A DNA stretch of 40,335 nucleotides. Source: an uncultured Oscillospiraceae bacterium (GTDB lineage: Bacteria > Bacillota > Clostridia > Oscillospirales > Oscillospiraceae). The notes under the pieces were generated by a model, which did not search any database, was not told the DNA's origin, and was given only the letters and a program-made list of their open reading frames with translations. The first letter of the stretch is position 1. Every line of letters begins with the position of its first letter. A program made the position numbers and the translations under genes. The DNA lies in contig CALXDM010000014.1 of NCBI GenBank assembly GCA_944387065.1, positions 1-40,335 of the forward strand. The letters are read 5' to 3'. Shown here piece by piece: positions 7,373 through 16,010 of this stretch.

Positions 7373-8569
7373 ATGAAAAAGAGGAATCTTGCAGCGCTGG
7401 TCACCGCCGGCGCGATGTGCCTGGGCCTGTTGGCCGGATGCGGCGGCCAGGCTGAGAACACCCCCGCCGGGACCAACTCTGATCCCGCTGGGGAGACCAG
7501 CTCTGCCGGCACCGCCGGTGGAACCTTCAAGGTTGGCTTTATCGGCCCGCTGACCGGCCCGAACGCCAGCTATGGTAACTCCGCATCCCAGGGCGCCCAG
7601 ATCGCCGTGAATGAGATCAACGCCCTGGGCGGCGCGATCCAGTTCGAGCTCAGGGTGCAGGATGACGTCAGCGACGCGGAGACCGCCGTGAACGCCTACA
7701 ACAGCCTGATGGACTGGGGGATGCAGGCATTGGTGGGCCCGGTGACCACCGGCCCGGCGGTGTCTGTGGCCGCGGAGACCTACAACGACCGGGTGTTCGC
7801 CGTCACCCCTTCCGCCTCTTCCCTGGACGTGATTGACGGCAAGGACAACTACTTCCAGATCTGCTTCACCGATCCCAACCAGGGCATCAGCGCGGCCACC
7901 TATCTGTCCGAGAGCCTGCCGGATGCCACTGTGGCCGTCATCTATAACAACGGCGACGCCTACTCCACCGGCATCTACGAGGCCTTTGCCCAAGAGTATG
8001 AGCGCCTGGGCGGCCAGATCGTCTACACTGGTACCTTTACCGACGACAGCCAGACCGACTTCTCCGTCCAGCTCACCGCTGCCCAGAACGCCGGGGCGGA
8101 TCTGATCTTCGCTCCCATCTACTACACCCCCGCCTCCGTCATTCTGACCCAGGGCGCGGCCATGGGCTATGACTTCACCCTGTTTGGCTGCGACGGCATG
8201 GACGGCATCCTGGGCGTGGAGGGCTTTGACACCGCCCTGGCTGAGGGGATGCTGCTGCTCACCCCCTTCTCCGCCGACCTGGAGGAGAACGCCACCTTCG
8301 TGGATGCCTATGAGACGGCCTACGGCAGCACGCCCGACCAGTTTGCCGCCGACGGCTACGACTGCGTGTACGCTCTGTACACCGCCCTGCAGGAGGCGGG
8401 CTGCACCGCCGACATGAGCGCGGAGGACATCTGCGAGGCGCTGATCCCTGTGATGACCCAGATCGAGGTGGACGGCATGACGGGGCTGCTGTCCTGGGCT
8501 GCCACCGGCGAGGTCACCAAGGACTTTGACGTGTATGTGGTGGAGAACGGCGCTTACGTGGTAGCGTAA
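7373..8569 (+). CDS. livJ: Branched-chain amino-acid-type ABC transporter, substrate-binding lipoprotein (LivJ/LivK family)
   Basis: Extracytoplasmic receptor for the importer encoded by the next four genes. The 398-residue precursor begins with a lipoprotein signal whose lipobox LLAGC ends at C23, followed by a short Gly/Ser/Thr-rich linker. The mature part is a type-I periplasmic-binding fold (KVGFIGPLTGPNASYGNSASQGAQIAVNEINALGG, then ALVGPVTTGPAVSVA and a C-terminal hydrophobic-binding lobe). Substrates of the family include Leu/Ile/Val, other amino acids, amides and urea, so specificity is not provable here. ATG 7373 follows TTAGGAGG. A strong stem after the gene probably makes the receptor more abundant than the membrane components. 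Confidence 0.92.
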   Translation: MKKRNLAALVTAGAMCLGLLAGCGGQAENTPAGTNSDPAGETSSAGTAGGTFKVGFIGPLTGPNASYGNSASQGAQIAVNEINALGGAIQFELRVQDDVSDAETAVNAYNSLMDWGMQALVGPVTTGPAVSVAAETYNDRVFAVTPSASSLDVIDGKDNYFQICFTDPNQGISAATYLSESLPDATVAVIYNNGDAYSTGIYEAFAQEYERLGGQIVYTGTFTDDSQTDFSVQLTAAQNAGADLIFAPIYYTPASVILTQGAAMGYDFTLFGCDGMDGILGVEGFDTALAEGMLLLTPFSADLEENATFVDAYETAYGSTPDQFAADGYDCVYALYTALQEAGCTADMSAEDICEALIPVMTQIEVDGMTGLLSWAATGEVTKDFDVYVVENGAYVVA

Positions 8570-8592
8570 GGGATTGGATTCTCCCGGAAGCG

Positions 8593-8623
8593 CCGGCCGC
8601 CGGGCAAAATGCCCGGCGGCCGG
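8593..8623 (+). other. Intercistronic GC-rich stem-loop between livJ and livH
   Basis: A perfect 14-bp stem (8593-8606 with 8610-8623) and a three-base loop, without a following T-run. Its position after the receptor gene fits partial termination or 3'-end protection, giving receptor excess. Confidence 0.65.
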
Positions 8624-8754
8624 TTGGCCGCAGGCGTGCGGCATTGGAAACACAGCGGATGAGCAGGGACGGCGGTGAACAGGCCGCCCCTGTTTTCCTA
8701 TTTTAGACCGGCCGCTGGAGGCGGCTGGAAACGAGAGAGAGGTGTGATCCAGAC

Positions 8755-9633
8755 ATGGCATTCCTGCAATACCTCATCAGCGGCATCAGCCTGGGCAGCA
8801 TCTACGCCATCATCGCCCTGGGCTATACCATGGTATACGGCATTGCCAAGATGCTCAACTTCGCCCACGGGGACGTCATCATGGTGGGTGGCTATATCTC
8901 TTTTTGCACCACCTCCTACCTGGACCTGCCCGGCTGGGTGTCGGTGGTGTTTGCCGTAGTGGTGTGCACCGTCCTGGGCGTGGTCATTGAGGGGTTGGCC
9001 TACCGGCCCCTGCGCCAGGCGGGCAGCCTGGCGGTGCTCATCACCGCCATCGGGGTCAGCTATCTGCTGCAAAACGCCGCCCAGCTCATCTGGGGGGCGA
9101 CGCCCAAGAACTTTACCTCCCTGATCAACTTCCAGGTGCCGGAATTTTTGGGGCGGCTGAACGTCTCGGGGGTAATGCTGGTGACGGTGTGCGCCTGCGT
9201 GGTCATCATGCTGGGGCTGACCTGGTTCACCTCCCAGACCAAGATGGGCAAGGCCATGCGGGCCTGCTCGGAGGACCGGGGGGCGGCCCAGCTGATGGGC
9301 ATCAACGTCAACCGGACCATCTCCATGACCTTCGCCATCGGCTCGGCCCTGGCGGCCATCGCCGGGGTGCTGCTGTGCTCCTATTCCCCGGTGCTCCAGC
9401 CCACCACCGGCTCCATGCCCGGCATCAAGGCCTTCACCGCTGCGGTGTTCGGCGGCATCGGGTCCATCCCTGGGGCCTTTCTGGGGGGCGTGCTGCTGGG
9501 CATCATCGAGGCCATGGCCCGGGCGTACCTGTCCAGCAACCTGGCCAATTCCATTGTGTTCGTCGTGCTGATCCTGGTGCTTTTGATCCGGCCGGCGGGC
9601 CTGCTGGGCAAGTATGTGCCCGAGAAGGTATGA
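8755..9633 (+). CDS. livH: Branched-chain amino-acid-type ABC transporter permease LivH
   Basis: A 292-residue integral membrane protein with about eight hydrophobic segments. It opens with LQYLISGISLGSIYAIIALG and contains GYTMVYGIAKMLNFAHGD, the typical LivH signature, and TGSMPGIKAFTAAVFGGIGSIPGA, the region contacting the ATPase. It forms the translocation pore as a heterodimer with LivM. ATG 8755 follows GAGAGAGGTGTGA. It is the second gene of the operon, 185 bases after livJ with a stem-loop between, and 10 bases before livM. Confidence 0.93.
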   Translation: MAFLQYLISGISLGSIYAIIALGYTMVYGIAKMLNFAHGDVIMVGGYISFCTTSYLDLPGWVSVVFAVVVCTVLGVVIEGLAYRPLRQAGSLAVLITAIGVSYLLQNAAQLIWGATPKNFTSLINFQVPEFLGRLNVSGVMLVTVCACVVIMLGLTWFTSQTKMGKAMRACSEDRGAAQLMGINVNRTISMTFAIGSALAAIAGVLLCSYSPVLQPTTGSMPGIKAFTAAVFGGIGSIPGAFLGGVLLGIIEAMARAYLSSNLANSIVFVVLILVLLIRPAGLLGKYVPEKV

Positions 9634-9643
9634 GGTGGCGGGC

Positions 9644-10729
9644 ATGAAACAAATCAGCGCGTATTTCAAACAGATGAAGACCGTGACCAAGATCGACTAT
9701 GCCACCTACGCGGGTGTGGTGCTGGCCTTTGCCATTGTGCTGGCCTTCCAGAGCGCGGGGCTGCTCAACCGGTCCATAACCGGTATGCTGGTGCCCATCT
9801 GCTGCTATGTGTGTATGGCGGTGAGCTTGAACCTGACCGTGGGCATCCTGGGGGAGCTGTCCCTGGGCCATGCGGGGTTTATGAGCGTGGGCGCTTTCTC
9901 CGGCGTTGTGGCTTCCATGAGCCTGGGCTTCACCGGCGCGGGGGACGTGGTGCGCCTGGTGCTGGCCCTGGTGGTGGGTGCGGCGATGGCGGCGCTGGCC
10001 GGCGTCATCGTGGGCGTGCCGGTGCTGCGCTTGCGAGGAGACTATTTGGCCATCGTCACCCTGGCCTTCGGCGAGATCATCAAGGAGCTGCTCAACAGCC
10101 TGCTGGTGGGCTTTGACGAGAATGGGCTGCACATCCTGTTCAACTATGACGGCAGCCGCGTCGTCAGCGACCTGGGCCTGACGGAGAACGGGGTGGAGAT
10201 CATCAAGGGAGCCCAGGGGGTGGCGGGCAACCAGAGGCTGGCCACCTTCACCGTGGGCTTTGTGCTGGTGATGATCACCCTGGTGGTGGTGCTCAACCTG
10301 GTGCGCAGCCGCACCGGGCGGGCGGTGATGGCCATCCGGGACAACCGCCTGGCCGCAGAGAGCGTGGGCATCAACGTGACCAAGTACAAGCTGATTGCCT
10401 TTGTGGTGTCTGCCGCGCTGGCGGGTGCGGCGGGGGCGCTGTACGGCTTGAACCTGTCCTCCCTGTCGTCCACGACCTTCGACTTCAACGCGTCCATCCT
10501 CATCCTGGTCTATGTGGTGCTGGGGGGGCTGGGCAACATCTGGGGCAGCGTGGTGGCCACCATCGTGCTGTATGTGCTGCCCGAGGCCCTGCGGGAGTTT
10601 GACAACCTGCGGATGCTGGTCTACGCCATCGTACTGATCCTGGTGATGCTGGCCACCCACAACCAGCGGCTGCGGGCTCTGCTGGGCAGGCTCATTCCCA
10701 AGCGGAAGGGGGCGGCGGCGCATGGCTAA
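9644..10729 (+). CDS. livM: Branched-chain amino-acid-type ABC transporter permease LivM
   Basis: A 361-residue membrane protein pairing with LivH. It has a cytoplasmic N-terminus, then multiple hydrophobic segments and the family motifs LNLTVGILGELSLGHAGFMSVGAF, VLRLRGDYLAIVTLAFGEI and GLGNIWGSVVA. The ATG at 9644 is preferred because GAGGTG (9632-9637), overlapping the livH stop codon, is correctly spaced; an upstream start inside livH gives a non-homologous extension. Its stop overlaps the livG start by 8 bases, indicating translational coupling. Confidence 0.93.
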   Translation: MKQISAYFKQMKTVTKIDYATYAGVVLAFAIVLAFQSAGLLNRSITGMLVPICCYVCMAVSLNLTVGILGELSLGHAGFMSVGAFSGVVASMSLGFTGAGDVVRLVLALVVGAAMAALAGVIVGVPVLRLRGDYLAIVTLAFGEIIKELLNSLLVGFDENGLHILFNYDGSRVVSDLGLTENGVEIIKGAQGVAGNQRLATFTVGFVLVMITLVVVLNLVRSRTGRAVMAIRDNRLAAESVGINVTKYKLIAFVVSAALAGAAGALYGLNLSSLSSTTFDFNASILILVYVVLGGLGNIWGSVVATIVLYVLPEALREFDNLRMLVYAIVLILVMLATHNQRLRALLGRLIPKRKGAAAHG

Positions 10730-11570
10730 GAAGTTTGAGAAGGGCAAGATGGTGCCGGTGCCCAGCCGCTCCATCATCCCCGAGCGGGATCTGGATAAGT
10801 CCCCCATCCTGGAGTGCAGCCACCTGGGCATCGACTTTGGCGGCCTGCGGGCGGTGGACGACTTCAACCTGACCATCGGGCGCACGGAGATCGCCGGGCT
10901 CATCGGCCCCAACGGGGCGGGCAAGACCACGGTGTTCAACCTGCTCACCAAGGTCTATCAGCCCACCCGGGGAACCATCCTGTTGGACGGGATTGACACC
11001 GCAGGCAAGACCACCACCCAGATCAACCGCATGGGCATCGCCCGCACCTTCCAGAACATCCGGCTGTTCTCCGACCTGTCGGTGGAGGACAACGTGAAGG
11101 TGGGTCTGCACAACCAGGAGCGCTACTCCGCCCTGACCGGGGTGCTGCGCCTGCCCAAGTACTGGCGGCAGGAGAAGGCGGCCCACGAGCGGGCGCTGGA
11201 GCTACTGTCCCTGTTTGAGATGCAGGACCTGGCCGATCACAAGGCGGGGTCGCTGCCCTATGGGGCCCAGCGGCGGCTGGAGATCGTCCGGGCCCTGGCC
11301 ACCAACCCCTCCCTGCTGTTGCTGGATGAGCCGGCGGCGGGCATGAACCCCTCGGAAACGGCGGAGCTGATGGAAAACATCGTGAAGATCCGGGACACCT
11401 TCCAGATTGCCATCCTGCTCATCGAGCACGACATGAACCTGGTCATGGGCATCTGCGAGGGGATCTGCGTGCTCAACTTCGGCCGGGTCATCGCCAAGGG
11501 CACCTCGGAGGAGATCCAGGCCAGCCCAGCGGTCATCGAGGCCTACCTGGGTAAGGGAAGGGGGAGCTGA
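10722..11570 (+). CDS. livG: Branched-chain amino-acid-type ABC transporter ATPase LivG
   Basis: A 282-residue ATPase. Walker A GPNGAGKTT is near residue 65, the Q-loop lies in ARTFQNIRLF, the ABC signature is the LivG variant LPYGAQRR, Walker B is LLLLDEPAAG, and the switch histidine is in LIEHDM. About 25 residues precede the usual start region (MAKKFEKGKMVPVPSRS), so the N-terminus is slightly long. An alternative ATG at 10749 has AGAAGGG upstream and would remove nine of them. The overlap with livM supports 10722. It acts as a heterodimer with LivF on the cytoplasmic face. Confidence 0.93.
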   Translation: MAKKFEKGKMVPVPSRSIIPERDLDKSPILECSHLGIDFGGLRAVDDFNLTIGRTEIAGLIGPNGAGKTTVFNLLTKVYQPTRGTILLDGIDTAGKTTTQINRMGIARTFQNIRLFSDLSVEDNVKVGLHNQERYSALTGVLRLPKYWRQEKAAHERALELLSLFEMQDLADHKAGSLPYGAQRRLEIVRALATNPSLLLLDEPAAGMNPSETAELMENIVKIRDTFQIAILLIEHDMNLVMGICEGICVLNFGRVIAKGTSEEIQASPAVIEAYLGKGRGS

Positions 11571-11572
11571 GG

Positions 11573-12274
11573 ATGCTGAAGGTCCAAGACATCAACGTAT
11601 ATTACGGGGCGATCCACGCCATCAAGGGAGTCTCCTTCGACGTTGAGGAGGGGGAGGTTGTCACCCTGATCGGGGCCAATGGGGCGGGCAAGTCCACCAT
11701 CCTCAACACCGTGTCCGGCCTGCTCCATGCCAAGACGGGTTCCATTGAGTTTCTGGGCAAGAGCCTGGCCGGCGTCCCGGCCCACAGGATCGTGGGGCAG
11801 GGGTTGGCGCTGGTGCCGGAGGGGCGCCGGATCTTCCTGCAGATGACGGTGGAGGAGAACCTGGAGATGGGGGCTTTCACCCGGCCCAACGCCGCTGTGG
11901 GCGGGGGGATTGAGCGGGTGTATGAGCAGTTCCCCCGGCTGAAGGAGCGCCGGAAGCAGATTGCCGGCACCTTGTCCGGCGGGGAGCAGCAGATGCTGGC
12001 CATGGGGCGGGCGCTGATGGCCGACCCCAAGCTGCTCATGCTGGATGAGCCGTCCATGGGGCTGGCCCCCATCCTGGTGGACCAGATCTTTGAGATCATC
12101 CAGCGTCTGCACCAGGCGGGCACCACCATCCTGCTGGTGGAGCAAAATGCCCAGATGGCCCTGTCCGTGGCCGACCGGGGCTATGTGCTGGAGACGGGCA
12201 AGATCGTGGCCACCGGCACCGGCCAGGATCTGCTGCGCAACGAGAGCGTCAAGCGGGCCTACCTGGGCGGCTGA
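11573..12274 (+). CDS. livF: Branched-chain amino-acid-type ABC transporter ATPase LivF
   Basis: A 233-residue ATPase of standard length, starting MLKVQDINVYYGAIHAIKGVSF. Walker A GANGAGKST is near residue 36, the signature is LSGGEQQ, Walker B is LLMLDEPSMG, and the switch region is LLVEQNAQ. It is the last gene of the liv operon, beginning two bases after the livG stop with GGGGGAGCTGAGG as ribosome site. A bidirectional terminator follows at 12298. Confidence 0.95.
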   Translation: MLKVQDINVYYGAIHAIKGVSFDVEEGEVVTLIGANGAGKSTILNTVSGLLHAKTGSIEFLGKSLAGVPAHRIVGQGLALVPEGRRIFLQMTVEENLEMGAFTRPNAAVGGGIERVYEQFPRLKERRKQIAGTLSGGEQQMLAMGRALMADPKLLMLDEPSMGLAPILVDQIFEIIQRLHQAGTTILLVEQNAQMALSVADRGYVLETGKIVATGTGQDLLRNESVKRAYLGG

Positions 12275-12297
12275 GGGGCAAGCCAGAGGGAACATAG

Positions 12298-12341
12298 AAA
12301 ACTCTCCCCCGGCGGAGCGAATGCTCCGCCGGGGGAGTTTT
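12298..12341. terminator. Bidirectional terminator between livF and the DHHW gene
   Basis: Arms 12298-12318 and 12323-12341 pair over about 19 bp with a two-base bulge. AAAA on one side and TTTT on the other supply a T-run on each strand. Confidence 0.85.
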
Positions 12342-12359
12342 GCGTGTGTGGGGAAAGGC

Positions 12360-13481
12360 TCAGTAGCCCAGTAGGGCCAGGTTGGAGTCGGTGGCGAAGT
12401 TGGAGCAGGAGTAGAGCACCAGTACCTGGTCGATGCCCTGCTCCTGGATATACTGGCGCAGGGAGGTGCGGTTGTAGCGAAGGTCGAACAGGTGGACCTG
12501 CTGATAGCTCATGGACAGGAAGGGGGCCAGGCAGTCTGCATAGGAGTCCCGGATGACCAGCAGCCGGCCATCCTGGGCGTCGGGGTTTTCGATGACGCAC
12601 AGGCCCTGGTTGCCCCCCAGGAACATGGAGTACTTGTCCTTGAGCTCCAGCTTGGACAGGTCGTAGAAGGCGCCCTCCACAGGCTGGCCGTCAGGATAGC
12701 GGGTGACGGTGGTGCGGCCGGTGAGCCCTCCCTCGGGCACCCAGGTGTACATCTCGTCGGGCTCCACCCAGGCGGCCCCGGCGGAGGACCAAGTGGTGCC
12801 GTAGAAGTCGTCGGCCACCAGGGTGGGCTGGCCGTCTGGCTGGGGCTGGACGGCCCCCATGGCCGCCGCCAGGGCCTGATAGCCCTGATGGGCGCCCAGG
12901 GTGGTCCAGTGGTGGTCGGTGCGGTAGAACACGTCGTCCCCGCTGAGGGCCTGGGACAGGTCGATCCAGGTGACCTCCTCCCCGCACAGGGCCTGGGTGG
13001 ACTGGAGGGTGGAGCCATCGTCCACCAGGGGGGCGTTGTCTGGCAGCCGCTCTGCCCACACATAGCTCTTATCGGGGATGAGGGCGAAGTAGACCGGGAC
13101 GTCCACGTTCTCCCCCAACCGGTTGACGTAACTCACCCGCTGCTCCAGGTCATCAGGTGGGGTGTACTGGGCGAAGAGGGTCTGGCCGTCGGAGCCGAAG
13201 TAGACGCCGTTGTTCTCCTGCTTGCCCAGCAGTCGCTCCGACCAGGCCTTCAAGTGGATCCAGCCGTCCCGCAGGGGGAACTGGTCGATGACGTAATCCT
13301 CAAAAGAGCGCATGAACGCGCCGCTGACCAGGCTGTCCGCGGTGGGGGGCTCCCACTGGGCCAGATAGCGGTTCTCCTGCTGGGAAAACGCCCGGTCGGG
13401 CAGGAGGAGCAGGGCCGCGCCAAATCCAAAGAGGAATAGGCAGAACAGCGCAGTGAGGAAGATGGAACCTTTCTTGCCCAT
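12360..13481 (-). CDS. DHHW-family AlgX/AlgJ-like cell-surface protein
   Basis: A 373-residue protein with one N-terminal membrane anchor (about 7-27) and an extracytoplasmic SGNH-hydrolase-like domain. It contains the name-giving TDHHWT at residues 188-193 and a serine in VIRDSYAD near 311-317. Relatives AlgX and AlgJ of alginate gene clusters bind or transfer O-acetyl groups handed across the membrane by an MBOAT protein. It is the last gene of a four-gene minus-strand cluster, 12 bases after the MBOAT stop with AAGGAGG in the gap, so the two are surely co-expressed. The acceptor polymer is unknown; a wall polymer or exopolysaccharide is the likely choice. Confidence 0.85.
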   Translation of the reverse strand: MGKKGSIFLTALFCLFLFGFGAALLLLPDRAFSQQENRYLAQWEPPTADSLVSGAFMRSFEDYVIDQFPLRDGWIHLKAWSERLLGKQENNGVYFGSDGQTLFAQYTPPDDLEQRVSYVNRLGENVDVPVYFALIPDKSYVWAERLPDNAPLVDDGSTLQSTQALCGEEVTWIDLSQALSGDDVFYRTDHHWTTLGAHQGYQALAAAMGAVQPQPDGQPTLVADDFYGTTWSSAGAAWVEPDEMYTWVPEGGLTGRTTVTRYPDGQPVEGAFYDLSKLELKDKYSMFLGGNQGLCVIENPDAQDGRLLVIRDSYADCLAPFLSMSYQQVHLFDLRYNRTSLRQYIQEQGIDQVLVLYSCSNFATDSNLALLGY

Positions 13482-13493
13482 GTCAACGCCTCC

Positions 13494-14891
13494 TTAGAAT
13501 CTGAAGTAGAGGAAGGGGTTATAGGTGCCGTCCACCAGGTAGGCGGTGGCCAGCACCAGCCCGGCCAGCACCAGCGCCGGGATGGCAACCTGCCGCGAGC
13601 GCAGGGAGAGCTTCCGCCACAGCGTGGCGGCCAGCGGGGTGGCGGCCACGGCGGCGATGAGCAGGATGGGCAGGTAGTTGCGCAGGTAGTACCAGAACGT
13701 GCCATCCGCCCAGCCCGCGCCCAGGCCGAACATGGCCTTCAGATAGAGCCCCATGGCGGAGAAGTCCTCCACGGCGAACAGGGCCCAGCCCACCATGACG
13801 ATCAACAACCCGTACAGGTGGCCCACCCAGCCGGGCAGCTTCTGGAGCACCTTGGAGAAGAAGAACCGCTCAAAGACGATGAGCAGGAAGTAGTACAACC
13901 CCCAGATCAGGAAGTTCCAGCTGGCTCCGTGCCAGATGCCGGTGCAGGCCCAGACCACAAACAGGTTGAACACCAGCCTGGGGGCCTTGACCCGGTTGCC
14001 CCCCAGGGGGATATACAGGTACTCCCGGAACCAGCTGCCCAGGGAGATGTGCCAGCGCCGCCAGAACTCGGTGGCGGATTTGGCCAGGTAGGGGTAGTTG
14101 AAGTTGGCCAGGAACTCAAAGCCCATCATCCGCCCCATGCCCACGGCCATGTCCGAGTAACCGGAGAAGTCGAAGTAGAGCTGCAGGGAGAAGGCCAGGA
14201 TGCCCAGCCAGGCCCCCAGGGTGGTCAGCTGCCCGCCGGGAGTGGCCAGGTAGATGTCCCAAAGCTGGCCGATGGAATTGGCCAGCAGCACCTTCTTGGC
14301 CAGGCCGATGGTGAACGTCTGCACGCCGGAGGCAAACTGCTCGGGGGAGTGGATGCGGTAGGCCATCTGGTCGGCCAGCTCCTTGTACTTGATGATGGGG
14401 CCGGCGATGAGCTGGGGGAACAGGGTGACGAAGGTGCCGAAGTTCACCAGGTTTTTGGGGAGCTCTGCGTCCCCCCGGTAGATGTCCACCGGGTAGGTCA
14501 TGGTCTGGAAGGTGTAGAAGGAGATGCCGATGGGCAGGGTCAGGTGCAAAACAGGCATGGGGATGCCGATGCGCTGCAGGGTGCCGGCCACCAGGTCCCA
14601 GTACTTGAAGAAGAACAGGATGGCCAGGTTGAGGGCCAGCGAGACGCCCACCGCCCAGCGCGCGCCTTTGTCATTGCCTTGCCGCTTGCACCGGTGGACG
14701 ATCAGCCCGGCAAAGTAGTCCAGCACGATGGTGAAGATCATCAGCAGGATATAGACCGGCTCGCCCCAGCCGTAAAACAGCAGGTTGAACACCAGCAGCA
14801 CCAGGTTCCGGAAGCGGAGGGGCGCAAGATAGTACAGCAGCAGCACCGCGGGCAGATAGAGGAATAGGAAGTAGGGGGTGGAGAAAACCAT
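13494..14891 (-). CDS. MBOAT-family O-acyltransferase (AlgI/DltB-like)
   Basis: A 465-residue polytopic membrane protein starting MVFSTPYFLFLYLP, with about ten hydrophobic segments. Hallmarks are FWRRWHISLGSWFREYLYIPLGG and the active-site histidine in TGIWHGASWNF (around residue 320). AlgI-type members move acyl groups, usually acetyl, from a cytoplasmic donor to the outside, where a DHHW/AlgX-like partner attaches them to a polysaccharide. The ATG at 14889-14891 has AGAGGTGA upstream; the open frame extends further but without similarity. D-alanylation by DltB is unlikely because no dltA, dltC or dltD is present. It sits between two DUF4358 lipoproteins and its DHHW partner. Confidence 0.92.
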   Translation of the reverse strand: MVFSTPYFLFLYLPAVLLLYYLAPLRFRNLVLLVFNLLFYGWGEPVYILLMIFTIVLDYFAGLIVHRCKRQGNDKGARWAVGVSLALNLAILFFFKYWDLVAGTLQRIGIPMPVLHLTLPIGISFYTFQTMTYPVDIYRGDAELPKNLVNFGTFVTLFPQLIAGPIIKYKELADQMAYRIHSPEQFASGVQTFTIGLAKKVLLANSIGQLWDIYLATPGGQLTTLGAWLGILAFSLQLYFDFSGYSDMAVGMGRMMGFEFLANFNYPYLAKSATEFWRRWHISLGSWFREYLYIPLGGNRVKAPRLVFNLFVVWACTGIWHGASWNFLIWGLYYFLLIVFERFFFSKVLQKLPGWVGHLYGLLIVMVGWALFAVEDFSAMGLYLKAMFGLGAGWADGTFWYYLRNYLPILLIAAVAATPLAATLWRKLSLRSRQVAIPALVLAGLVLATAYLVDGTYNPFLYFRF

Positions 14892-14956
14892 GGGCTTCAC
14901 CTCTGGCAGAATGGGGCGGCCCCCTCTGGAGAAGGGGCCGTCCGGTTCAGGGGGAA

Positions 14957-14988
14957 CCGCGGGGGAGGCCAAAGGGCCTCCCCCGCGG
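14957..14988 (-). other. Intercistronic stem-loop between the Big2-DUF4358 and MBOAT genes
   Basis: A perfect 14-bp GC stem (14957-14970 with 14975-14988), loop AAAG, no T-run. A smaller stem (14917-14923 with 14934-14940) follows. These may modulate downstream expression. Confidence 0.55.
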
Positions 14989-15004
14989 CAGTGTGCTGGG
15001 GTGA

Positions 15005-15949
15005 TCAGGAAAATAGGGGCTGAAAGGCGCTGACCACCGCATCGCACTGGGTATGCACAACCAGCATGATGTAGGTTCCCTGGACCGTGATCCGGGAATG
15101 GTCGGTCCACACTTGGGTGGCCTCTGGGAACCAGGCTCCGCCGCTGACCATGGCGTCGATCCGGGCCTGGAGGATGGCCTTGACCGCCCCCACATCGCCG
15201 GGGTTGGCCACCTCCACCAGCACCAGCTCCGCGTCGTTCTTGGGAGCCTGGCACAGGTAGACCAGGCGCTGCTGGGCGCCGATGGCGTCCAGGCCGGGGA
15301 AGTGCTGACCGATGGCCTCGTCCGTAGCCGGGGTGGCGGAGCCGAAGGGATACTGGGCCAGGATGCCGGCGGCAAAGGCGGATAGGTCCACCTGCCCGGG
15401 CTGCGGCGAGGCGGGCTCCCAGCGGCAGCGCACAATACAGCTGGCGGCAAGGCCGCTGCCGCTCATGGCGGTGATGGTGGCGGTGCCGGGGGAGACGGCG
15501 GTGACTGACCCGCCTGGCCCCACGGTGGCCACGCCTTCGTCACTGGAAGTCCAGATCACGCTGGAAGGGCCGTCCGTCCCTGAAAGGGTGACGGTCAGCT
15601 GGAAGGTGTCGCCCATGGCGGTAAACACCAGTTCGTTCCGATCCAGCGCCATGCCGGGCTGGGCCAGGGAGGCGGAGGGCTCCGGCGGCAGGGAGTCCGG
15701 GGGATCGGACCGGAGGGCGGGGGACTGGGCAGGGGACGGGGAAAGGGGGTGAGAGGGGGCCTCAGAGGTCGCCTCGGACGGCTCTGGCGCGGGGGTTGCC
15801 GAGGGGGTCTCGGAGGGCTCCTCAGATACGGAGGGAAAAGGAGTACCGGAGGGATCCCCCGCGGAACCCGGGACTGCGCAGGCACACAGCAGGGCCAGGC
15901 ACGCCGCGGGAATCAGTAATATAGAAAGAGGACGGTTTATCTTCTTCAC
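15005..15949 (-). CDS. Lipoprotein with Pro/Ser/Thr linker, bacterial Ig-like (Big2) domain and DUF4358 domain
   Basis: A 314-residue precursor. It has a lipoprotein signal with candidate lipobox LCAC (C24), then a disordered Pro/Ser/Glu-rich linker (about 30-95). A Big2-type Ig domain follows (about 101-175: VIWTSSDEGVATV, GTATITA), then a C-terminal DUF4358 domain (about 187-314) related to the preceding gene (shared ALVEV/VLVEV, QARIDA). The start is GTG 15947-15949, preceded by AAGGAG seven bases away; the longer upstream frame is Arg/Pro-rich nonsense. The layout suggests a wall-spanning arm that holds the DUF4358 domain away from the membrane. Function unknown; the link to the MBOAT/DHHW pair is by position. 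Confidence 0.8.
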   Translation of the reverse strand: MKKINRPLSILLIPAACLALLCACAVPGSAGDPSGTPFPSVSEEPSETPSATPAPEPSEATSEAPSHPLSPSPAQSPALRSDPPDSLPPEPSASLAQPGMALDRNELVFTAMGDTFQLTVTLSGTDGPSSVIWTSSDEGVATVGPGGSVTAVSPGTATITAMSGSGLAASCIVRCRWEPASPQPGQVDLSAFAAGILAQYPFGSATPATDEAIGQHFPGLDAIGAQQRLVYLCQAPKNDAELVLVEVANPGDVGAVKAILQARIDAMVSGGAWFPEATQVWTDHSRITVQGTYIMLVVHTQCDAVVSAFQPLFS

Positions 15950-15969
15950 GGTGGGCTCCTTTTTGGGGC

Positions 15970-15995
15970 GGGGGGCGCGGCAGGCCGCGCCCCCC
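15970..15995 (-). other. Intercistronic stem-loop between the two DUF4358 genes
   Basis: A perfect 11-bp stem (15970-15980 with 15985-15995), four-base loop, no T-run. Confidence 0.5.
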
Positions 15996-16010
15996 TGGGG
16001 TTTGGATGGT

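Noticed and set aside
6701..8761. A 686-residue minus-strand open frame across the reductase and livJ
   Set aside because: Spans two genes and a consensus promoter on the opposite strand; no motif.
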